Source of the DNA: Thalassotalea euphylliae
GTDB taxonomy: Bacteria > Pseudomonadota > Gammaproteobacteria > Enterobacterales > Alteromonadaceae
DNA: 64,000 nucleotides
NCBI RefSeq assembly: GCF_003390395.1
Contig: NZ_QUOV01000001.1
Location: forward strand, 2,294,001-2,358,000
Direction: 5' to 3'
Shown: positions 23,594 through 30,024 of the stretch, in pieces
How positions within the stretch are numbered: position 1 is the stretch's first letter
Layout of the letters: the number at the start of each line of letters is the position of its first letter
Translations under genes and position numbers: made by a program
The notes under the pieces: generated by a model
Databases searched by the model: none
Seen by the model: only the letters and a program-made list of their open reading frames with translations
What the model was told of the DNA's origin: nothing

Positions 23594-23884
23594 TACATGG
23601 ACTCCCCTTTGTCAAGCACAAGCAGTCTCTGACAACAAGAAAGTCTGACAGCAGCTCTACATTCGGCGTTTGTTAGCATACTGCCGTAACAGCTTGTGCT
23701 ATCGCCCTGATGATTTGCGCTTGAGCATGGCCTCATTCGTTAAACAGCGTCTTCTCTTTCAAGAAATGCGCTTCCCGACTAAACAGGCTTTTATGCTCTC
23801 GGTCTGACCGTGTTATCGTCAATCGCTCATGCTAAGACGCGGTGGGGTTAACCGTTAGGGTTACCTCTACAACTTCAATCTTTT
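23594..23884 (-). ncRNA. Predicted seekRNA/bridge RNA region, copy 2
   Basis: Same non-coding segment as in copy 1, including TCATTCGTTAA at 23733-23743. Guide-RNA role is family knowledge; ends are not defined. Confidence 0.42.
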
Positions 23885-24910
23885 CTATTTTACATAATCT
23901 ATTTGGTATTCGTTTTTACTTCGAAGCAATGCCCATATCAACCGTGCATTCTTGGCTGCAAGCGCGACGGTTGCCCGTTTAAATCCTCGTCGCTCAATCA
24001 GCTCTTTTACCCATAAACTGGTTCTGTCTGTTTTATGTTTGCAGTTGGCTATTACGGCTCGAGCACCGTGAATGAGTGAGGTGCGAATGTGTTTTTCGCC
24101 ACGTTTACTGATTCGGCCAAGTTTCACTTGCCCACCTGTCGTGTATTGCCTAGGTACTAGACCAATCCAAGCGCTAAAGGCGCGGCTGGTATCAAAATCT
24201 TTTGCATCACTCACCGTCGCAACAACCGCCGTTGCCGTGATTTCGCCAACCCCAGGAATGGTCATTAAGCGCCTTGCCGCGTTCATTTGGTTCGCGAGTT
24301 GATAGAGCTTTCGGTCATGTTTAAGAATTTGCTGGTTTAATGCTTTAATGTCTTGCCATAAGTCACTTAGTAGCTCTCTAGCGAGCATGGGTAAGTTGTT
24401 CTCACCATCTTCTAAGATGCCACTAATGGCATGTTGTGCCGGATAACGTCCTTTGGGCATGATAATACCAAATTCTGCGAGTAAGCCCCGAAGCCGATTA
24501 ATGAGTGCGGTTCTGTCCTTGATAGCCCCTTGGCGAATACGGTGTAGGCAAAGCACGGCTTGTTGCTCTTCACTTTTGATGGTGACAAAGCGCGTTTTGG
24601 GACGGGTCACCGCTTCACAAATGGCTTCAGCGTCGTTGGCATCGTTCTTTTCGTTTTGGCGATACGGAATCACGAACTTTGAGGCCATGATGCGTACTTC
24701 ATGGCCAAGCTTAGTAAACTCTCTTGCCCAGTAGTGTGCGCCTGAGCACGCTTCCATACCAATGATACACGCTGGCAACTTAGCAACTTCAGCTAACAGT
24801 TTGTTTCGCTTAACGGTTTTTCGTAATTGACACTTGTCATGACTATCGACACCGTGGATACTGAAAACAGATTTGGCTAAATCGATGCCAATTGCTTTAA
24901 TTAGTGACAT
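23885..24910 (-). CDS. IS110/IS1111-family DEDD transposase, copy 2
   Basis: 341 residues, identical in sequence to copy 1 (start ATG 24910, GAGGAGAG upstream). Same DEDD residues and the same QYTTGGQ segment. The antisense ORFs inside it are shadows. Confidence 0.95.
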   Translation of the reverse strand: MSLIKAIGIDLAKSVFSIHGVDSHDKCQLRKTVKRNKLLAEVAKLPACIIGMEACSGAHYWAREFTKLGHEVRIMASKFVIPYRQNEKNDANDAEAICEAVTRPKTRFVTIKSEEQQAVLCLHRIRQGAIKDRTALINRLRGLLAEFGIIMPKGRYPAQHAISGILEDGENNLPMLARELLSDLWQDIKALNQQILKHDRKLYQLANQMNAARRLMTIPGVGEITATAVVATVSDAKDFDTSRAFSAWIGLVPRQYTTGGQVKLGRISKRGEKHIRTSLIHGARAVIANCKHKTDRTSLWVKELIERRGFKRATVALAAKNARLIWALLRSKNEYQIDYVK

Positions 24911-25039
24911 ATGGACTCTCCTCAATTGAAGCTACTTATCAACTTCACTATGGCACACTCGCTAGAGAAAGATGCCGAGCGGGGAGTCCATATCATTCGT
25001 TATACGCTAAGAAGTCCTAGCTCATCCTTGAGCCATTTG

Positions 25040-25552
25040 TTAGAAGTTTCTAATTCTAGATATCTCTTCAGCTTCAATACCTAAAGATTCTAAAAATTTC
25101 TGGTGTTCTTGTGGCTCCATTTTTTCAAAGTTTTGATGCCATTTAGTCATATCCTGCTCAGTGAAACCAGAAGCCCTCATTATCTCTACCCAGCGTTCTT
25201 TTGTAACCATACCTTGCTCCAATAATTCAGGTTGTTTTAATAGTGCAACAATTGCACTTTGCTGTTTTCTCAGTTCCGAAATATTTTGCTCAAGTATATT
25301 GAATTGAGCTTTTAACATTTCAGATTGAGTCTCTTTATCATTGTGTTCAACGAGGGCAGTTATATCAGCTACAGGAATACCAAAGGAGCGAAAGCGCAAT
25401 ATTTCTTTTAACCTTTGTAACTCAGTGTCACCATACCAGCGGTATCCATTTTCAGAGCGAAGTTTGGGTTTTAGTAGTCCTTCTCGCTCGTAATAGAGTA
25501 CCGCAGCACGGGATATGCCGCATGTTTTTGCTAGTTTGGTTACTGTAAGCAT
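25040..25552 (-). CDS. Reversed cassette gene: MerR-family regulator
   Basis: 170 residues from ATG 25552 (Met13 of the longest frame, which otherwise starts at a TTG). N-terminal MerR winged HTH: MLTVTKLAKTCGISRAAVLYYEREGLLKPKLRSENGYRWYGDTEL, then the coiled-coil dimerisation helix (MLKAQFNILEQNISELRKQQSAIVALL). The C-terminal 70 residues (LLEQGMVTKERWVEIMRASGFTEQDMTKWHQNFEKMEPQEH...) resemble TipAS-like or DUF ligand domains but have no Cys cluster, so it is not a metal sensor. It is the only gene read leftward in the array, so it must carry its own promoter within the cassette (25553-25650). Confidence 0.87.
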   Translation of the reverse strand: MLTVTKLAKTCGISRAAVLYYEREGLLKPKLRSENGYRWYGDTELQRLKEILRFRSFGIPVADITALVEHNDKETQSEMLKAQFNILEQNISELRKQQSAIVALLKQPELLEQGMVTKERWVEIMRASGFTEQDMTKWHQNFEKMEPQEHQKFLESLGIEAEEISRIRNF

Positions 25553-25651
25553 TTTTGTATCTCTCGTTAAACACAGGGGCATTATCAACCCTGAACTTAT
25601 AGACGAGTCAAACAGGTTTAGGATAATATTTCAAAAGATGTTGATAGGCGC

Positions 25652-25751
25652 GTATAACAAGAAAATTAAATCGGACTAAAAACGCTTGGCTTGGTTCGTT
25701 TCACTCACAAGTATAGCCAAGCATTTTTAGCCGTTTATTTAAGCGTTAGGT
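25652..25751 (+). repeat. attC site 9
   Basis: R'' GTATAAC (25652-25658) to R' GTTAGGT (25745-25751), 100 bp. Almost identical to attC 7, apart from a few loop bases. Confidence 0.88.
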
Positions 25752-25756
25752 TTCAA

Positions 25757-26269
25757 ATGGAACGAATAGACAACATCGAACAAGCCAAAGAGAAGGTTCT
25801 CGCTGATATGAACACCTTTCTATCGAGTGTTCGTGATTTCGCTAGCGAAGATGTCTTAGACCTCGGATCTGGCTTGTCTAAACTCAGAAATATTCGCTCT
25901 TCCGTGTATGAAAGTCTCAATCAAATTCAGCATGAGTATCTGATCCTTCAGGGGCTAATCTGGCTTAATTCAAACGGCCACGCACATTCAGGTACACATT
26001 GGTATTGGAATCCTCGTCAAACTGGTGATTCCACTGAACCTGATTTGCGAGGCACTTTCGAAGGGCGGGTAGTTATATCAGCCGAGGCAACCACATCCGA
26101 AAAGCCCCAAGGTGTGATTGATACTCGAATGAAAAACACGATGGCAAAGCTCAATGAAATGGAGGGCGAAAAATTCTATTTCATTAGAACTAGCCCAATG
26201 GAAATGCGGGCAAATACCAAGGCCGAGAATAATGGCTGGCCCATTACGGTGGTAAAAATTGAAGGCTAA
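25757..26269 (+). CDS. Cassette protein, unknown, with conserved-looking E-x-T-T core
   Basis: 170 residues from ATG 25757; the frame runs upstream only through the attC. The R' box GTTAGGT ends 5 bases before the ATG and may serve as a ribosome site. N-terminal half is helical (about 1-75). The C-terminal half holds GTFEGRVVISAEATTSEKPQG, DTRMKNTMAKLNEMEGEKFYFI and a final strand WPITVVKIEG. The alternating strand-helix pattern with acidic residues could be a small nuclease-like fold, but no motif is decisive. Function unknown. Confidence 0.7.
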   Translation: MERIDNIEQAKEKVLADMNTFLSSVRDFASEDVLDLGSGLSKLRNIRSSVYESLNQIQHEYLILQGLIWLNSNGHAHSGTHWYWNPRQTGDSTEPDLRGTFEGRVVISAEATTSEKPQGVIDTRMKNTMAKLNEMEGEKFYFIRTSPMEMRANTKAENNGWPITVVKIEG

Positions 26270-26271
26270 AA

Positions 26272-26346
26272 ACCTAACAAATCAATCAACTACGCCCCTG
26301 CGGGGCCGGACGCAGCAAAGCTGCGCCGGTTATTGAGGCGTTATGT
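26272..26346 (+). repeat. attC site 10, short GC-rich type
   Basis: R'' ACCTAAC (26272-26278) to R' GTTATGT (26340-26346), only 75 bp. Arms CGGACGCAGC / GCTGCGCCGG form a GC-rich hairpin unlike the AT-rich arms of the neighbours. Confidence 0.85.
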
Positions 26347-26364
26347 TTTCTCAAGGAATTCAGA

Positions 26365-26697
26365 ATGAATAAAATTGTAGTACTGTCTCTAAGTCTATTA
26401 CTGACAGCTTGTGCAAGTAATAAAAATGATAAAACAGAAATTACAGGGAAAAGAATTAGTAAAGAGCAAGCGAAAAAACTCAACCTTAAACCGGTAGGGA
26501 CAATCCAAGACTTAATGAAATCTCAATTTGCAGGTTTGCCTCAGCCTGGTGACTATGAAAGCTGCCAAGAACTTCTTCAGCAATTAAAGCAAAAAAACAT
26601 TTCTATTCAATCAGTAAAAGAACGAGAAGTTATCGCTGTATCTAAAAATAGAAAATTACTTACATATAATTTTAAAGATGGTAATTGCTTAGGCTAA
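26365..26697 (+). CDS. Cassette-encoded small lipoprotein
   Basis: 110 residues. Lipoprotein signal with lipobox LLTAC (Cys16) directly after a hydrophobic stretch, then a charged mature part of about 95 residues with two Cys (in YESCQELL and GNCLG) that could form a disulfide. AAGGAA 6-10 bases before the ATG. No family recognised. An envelope protein of unknown role. Confidence 0.75.
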   Translation: MNKIVVLSLSLLLTACASNKNDKTEITGKRISKEQAKKLNLKPVGTIQDLMKSQFAGLPQPGDYESCQELLQQLKQKNISIQSVKEREVIAVSKNRKLLTYNFKDGNCLG

Positions 26698-26699
26698 AA

Positions 26700-26792
26700 A
26701 CATAACAAGCGCTTTAACGGGACAAATAAAGCTTAGCTCCCGTCGTTGCTCTCCTAATTTTAGCTAAGCTATTATTTGCCCGTTAAGCGGGC
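26700..26792 (+). repeat. attC site 11 (interrupted before R' by IS1111 copy 3)
   Basis: R'' ACATAAC (26700-26706), arms CGCTTTAACGGGACAAAT / ATTTGCCCGTTAAGCG and AGCTTAGCT / AGCTAAGCT. R' GTTAGGC is displaced to 28198-28204. Restored length would be 100 bp. Confidence 0.86.
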
Positions 26793-27083
26793 TACATGGA
26801 CTCCCCTTTGTCAAGCACAAGCAGCCTCTGACAACAAGAAGATCTGACAGCAGCTCTACATTCGGCGTTTATTAGCATACTGCCGTAACAGCTTGTGCTA
26901 TCGCCCTGATGATTTGCGCTTGAGCATGGCCTCATTCGTTAAACAGCGTCTTCTCTTTCAAGAAATGCGCTTCCCGACTAAACAGGCTTTTATGCTCTCG
27001 GTCTGACCGTGTTATCGTCAATCGCTCATGCTAAGACGCGGTGGGGTTAACCGTTAGGGTTACCTCTACAACTTCAATCTTTT
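26793..27083 (-). ncRNA. Predicted seekRNA/bridge RNA region, copy 3
   Basis: Same segment as in copies 1 and 2, with TCATTCGTTAA at 26932-26942 preserved although nearby bases have changed. Guide-RNA role is inferred from the family. Confidence 0.42.
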
Positions 27084-28109
27084 CTATTTTACATAATCTA
27101 TTTGGTATTCGTTTTTACTTCGAAGCAATGCCCATATCAACCGTGCATTCTTGGCTGCAAGCGCGACGGTTGCCCGTTTAAATCCTCGTCGCTCAATCAG
27201 CTCTTTTACCCATAAACTGGTTCTGTCTGTTTTATGTTTGCAGTTGGCTATTACGGCTCGAGCACCGTGAATGAGTGAGGTGCGAATGTGTTTTTCGCCA
27301 CGTTTACTGATTCGGCCAAGTTTCACTTGCCCACCTGTCGTGTATTGCCTAGGTACTAGACCAATCCAAGCGCTAAAGGCGCGGCTGGTATCAAAATCTT
27401 TTGCATCACTCACCGTCGCAACAACCGCCGTTGCCGTGATTTCGCCAACCCCAGGAATGGTCATTAAGCGCCTTGCCGCGTTCATTTGGTTCGCGAGTTG
27501 ATAGAGCTTTCGGTCATGTTTAAGAATTTGCTGGTTTAATGCTTTAATGTCTTGCCATAAGTCACTTAGTAGCTCTCTAGCGAGCATGGGTAAGTTGTTC
27601 TCACCATCTTCTAAGATGCCACTAATGGCATGTTGTGCCGGATAACGTCCTTTGGGCATGATAATACCAAATTCTGCGAGTAAGCCCCGAAGCCGATTAA
27701 TGAGTGCGGTTCTGTCCTTGATAGCCCCTTGGCGAATACGGTGTAGGCAAAGCACGGCTTGTTGCTCTTCACTTTTGATGGTGACAAAGCGCGTTTTGGG
27801 ACGGGTCACCGCTTCACAAATGGCTTCAGCGTCGTTGGCATCGTTCTTTTCGTTTTGGCGATACGGAATCACGAACTTTGAGGCCATGATGCGTACTTCA
27901 TGGCCAAGCTTAGTAAACTCTCTTGCCCAGTAGTGTGCGCCTGAGCACGCTTCCATACCAATGATACACGCTGGCAACTTAGCAACTTCAGCTAACAGTT
28001 TGTTTCGCTTAACGGTTTTTCGTAATTGACACTTGTCATGACTATCGACACCGTGGATACTGAAAACAGATTTGGCTAAATCGATGCCAATTGCTTTAAT
28101 TAGTGACAT
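27084..28109 (-). CDS. IS110/IS1111-family DEDD transposase, copy 3
   Basis: 341 residues from ATG 28109, identical to the other two copies. Same domain order and same Thr-Thr-Gly-Gly segment at the expected catalytic-serine position. Confidence 0.95.
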   Translation of the reverse strand: MSLIKAIGIDLAKSVFSIHGVDSHDKCQLRKTVKRNKLLAEVAKLPACIIGMEACSGAHYWAREFTKLGHEVRIMASKFVIPYRQNEKNDANDAEAICEAVTRPKTRFVTIKSEEQQAVLCLHRIRQGAIKDRTALINRLRGLLAEFGIIMPKGRYPAQHAISGILEDGENNLPMLARELLSDLWQDIKALNQQILKHDRKLYQLANQMNAARRLMTIPGVGEITATAVVATVSDAKDFDTSRAFSAWIGLVPRQYTTGGQVKLGRISKRGEKHIRTSLIHGARAVIANCKHKTDRTSLWVKELIERRGFKRATVALAAKNARLIWALLRSKNEYQIDYVK

Positions 28110-28220
28110 ATGGACTCTCCTCAATTGAAGCTACTTATCAACTTCACTATGGCACACTCGCTAGAGAAAGATGCCGAGCGGGGAGTCCATATCATTCGTT
28201 AGGCATCAAGGAATAGCCAG

Positions 28221-28667
28221 TTGAAATTTTCAGAATTAATAGGGAAAAAGCTAAAGGATCCCGAAATAATAGAATTATTAGAACAAAATGAGATTGAGGT
28301 TGTTTATGATTTTGATCGCCATTTTGAAAACATGGATGACGTTTATTGGGCATCGTGTGAAGTTGGCGGGTTTCAGTTGCGCTTTAATAAAGAGCAGATA
28401 CTAGACACTGTTTTCCTTTACTTATCCGCACACGATGGCTTTTCACCAATTCAGCATTCAATGATTGATGTTAAGACGTTCGAGAATTTTGATAACGCTG
28501 AAAGCTACTATAAAGAAAACGCTATGGATTATATTGCTAGCCCTGGTGAACCTGGCAGCGATATGTTTAAGTGGTGGATTAAAGTTCAATTGGGAAACAT
28601 TAAAATTCACCATCAATTTGAACAAGAAAAAACAATAAGGGTAACCTTGTTTAGTAATGATGCCTAA
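28221..28667 (+). CDS. Last cassette protein, unknown function
   Basis: 148 residues from TTG 28221, with AAGGA 8 bases upstream. Acidic, soluble, no signal. Notable segments: VVYDFDRHFENMDDVYWASCEVGG, FSPIQHSMIDVKTFENFDNAESY and a C-terminal FKWWIKVQLGNIKIHHQFEQ. The style resembles small immunity-type proteins, but I cannot name a family. The stop TAA lies in the R'' box of the terminal attC. A TTG start is supported by the ribosome site, with no better ATG nearby. Confidence 0.68.
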   Translation: MKFSELIGKKLKDPEIIELLEQNEIEVVYDFDRHFENMDDVYWASCEVGGFQLRFNKEQILDTVFLYLSAHDGFSPIQHSMIDVKTFENFDNAESYYKENAMDYIASPGEPGSDMFKWWIKVQLGNIKIHHQFEQEKTIRVTLFSNDA

Positions 28668-28760
28668 CAAGAGACTATGGCATCAATAAATAACGTTTGG
28701 CTCACTTCCACTTCGCTACAAAGTTTAACCAAACTTTGTCAAGTCTATTTACATGCGGGG
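28662..28760 (+). repeat. attC site 12, decayed terminal site
   Basis: R'' GCCTAAC (28662-28668) and inner arms GTTTGGCT / AGTTTAACCAAAC are clear. The right outer arm is damaged, and the R' position reads GCATTGA instead of GCGTTRR. This looks like the non-functional right end of the array. Confidence 0.65.
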
Positions 28761-28771
28761 CACGCATTGAT

Positions 28772-30001
28772 TTAAGCGATTACACCTGGAATTTCTTTGC
28801 CAAAGCCAATGTCGACACCACATGCTTTAGCTGCGGTATAAAGTACATCGTGATGATCATAACCAGTACCCGCGTCCGTGACTACGCCACGGTTAATTCT
28901 GGTGCCGCCACCAGCAATGGTATAGGCCACAGGGCTCGCCGAGTGGGTATCAGCGTGGCCCATGTCTGTGGTTTCCACTACAACTGTGCTATCTAAAATA
29001 CCTGCTGCTCTCAGCTTTTGGATTAAGTAAGCGTTATAGCTCGCCATATGGCTACGCATTTCTGTGTAATACGGGTAATTCACTTTTCCCCCGCCACCAC
29101 CATGAATCGACTGATGATAGACACCTTGATAACTTAACTCTGGAATTCTAAAGTCGCATTGACTATTGCCATAAGCCAAGGAAACTGAACGGGTTAAGCC
29201 ACATTGTAATGCCGCAACTGCAATATCTGCTTGCAACTGAGCTTGCTGAGAGAATGTGTCGTGAGTTAGCGTAAATTCGGTATTGTCGGGTGCAATACCA
29301 CAGCTCGAACCGCCAGACAGTTCATCTAAACGACGCTGGGTATCGGCAATAGCGTCTAAGTGGTCATCTATTCTTTGCACTTCATAACCCGCTAATTTAC
29401 TGCGAATAGCATTAGCCGCAGACACATGAGCATTCATAATTGGCGTTTTTGAGCTGCTACCTTGACTAGAGCCAAAGACTAAATCGAACACTGTAAATGG
29501 GTTGTCTTGAAATGGTATTCGATTCTTACTGTCTTTCGTCATGTAGTTAGCGCCGTTGCTATGCACTCCCAAGTTGATGTACCGAAATGGCATATCCGGC
29601 CCTAGTGCATTCCCCATCATGACGTCGTAACTGTCGCTGTTCCATTCCTTTGCCCAAATAATGGGCATCCGGCCGTGGCCAGCATTACCATGTGCCATGT
29701 TCACTAAAAAGTTACATTCGTTTTTTACCGAATCGTACCCTTGTGACATCGGCCCCAACACCATATCTTCGCCCGCCCCTGTTGGATTCCAGAGGTTGGC
29801 AATCGCGCCGCCAGGCGTAAAAATACAGATGGTTTTATTCGGTAAGCCAAACTCTTGAGCGTCGGCATGTCGTTGGAACAACATACCAGCTACAAGTGGA
29901 GATGTGCGAATCAAGCTGCTTGATATACCTGAGGCTGCAACTATTTTTAACAAGCTGCGACGCGATATAGCTAATTTATTTAACTGATCTTTATTCATCA
30001 T
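28772..30001 (-). CDS. DUF1552 protein with Tat signal
   Basis: 409 residues. A twin-arginine signal (SRRSLLKIVAASGISSSL) predicts export in folded form. The rest is a DUF1552 domain (GLPNKTICIFTPGGAIANLWNPTG..., HGNAGHGRMP, VVVETTDMGHADTHS, GTGYDHHDVLYTAAKACGVDIGFG), a sulfatase/alkaline-phosphatase-like fold common in planctomycetes and myxobacteria. It nearly always sits beside DUF1592/DUF1588 cytochrome-type proteins, as here (23 bp downstream). Reaction unknown. It is the last gene of a three-gene operon, and its stop lies beside the cassette-array edge. Confidence 0.9.
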   Translation of the reverse strand: MMNKDQLNKLAISRRSLLKIVAASGISSSLIRTSPLVAGMLFQRHADAQEFGLPNKTICIFTPGGAIANLWNPTGAGEDMVLGPMSQGYDSVKNECNFLVNMAHGNAGHGRMPIIWAKEWNSDSYDVMMGNALGPDMPFRYINLGVHSNGANYMTKDSKNRIPFQDNPFTVFDLVFGSSQGSSSKTPIMNAHVSAANAIRSKLAGYEVQRIDDHLDAIADTQRRLDELSGGSSCGIAPDNTEFTLTHDTFSQQAQLQADIAVAALQCGLTRSVSLAYGNSQCDFRIPELSYQGVYHQSIHGGGGGKVNYPYYTEMRSHMASYNAYLIQKLRAAGILDSTVVVETTDMGHADTHSASPVAYTIAGGGTRINRGVVTDAGTGYDHHDVLYTAAKACGVDIGFGKEIPGVIA

Positions 30002-30024
30002 AATTTCCTTTGCAGCTCAAACGA

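Larger units (their letters stand above)
23594..24998 (-). mobile_element. IS1111-attC-type insertion sequence, copy 2
   Basis: 1405 bp, same ends and orientation as copy 1. I see no differences from copy 1 in the stretches compared. It is inserted at GGGC|GTTATAC of the attC whose left part is at 23527. No target duplication. Confidence 0.92.
26793..28197 (-). mobile_element. IS1111-attC-type insertion sequence, copy 3
   Basis: 1405 bp, same ends, orientation and insertion point (GGGC|GTTAGGC). It differs from copies 1 and 2 at a few bases in the non-coding part (for example GCCTCTG for GTCTCTG near 26823, and GATCTG for AGTCTG); the transposase is identical. Confidence 0.92.
15727..28770. 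mobile_element. Integron gene-cassette array without integrase (CALIN)
   Basis: A 13-kb run of short genes separated by attC sites. Each site starts with a TAACAA-type R'' box, contains a hairpin with inverted arms such as GCTTGGCT / AGCCAAGC, and ends in GTTRRRY (R'). About 12 sites are recognisable. Most spacings and cassette sizes are 0.3-1 kb, nearly all genes point rightward, and most products are unknown small proteins, as in Vibrio and Shewanella cassette arrays. No tyrosine-recombinase intI gene occurs in the window. The first R'-like box is GTTATAT at 15727; the array decays at about 28,760 next to the DUF1552 gene. Insertions: three IS1111-type and one IS3-type element. Confidence 0.88.

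Noticed and set aside
15727..28770. CRISPR array as explanation for the regularly spaced repeats
   Set aside because: Repeats are about 100 bp, imperfect, with folded arms and genes between them; these are attC sites, not CRISPR repeats. No cas genes.
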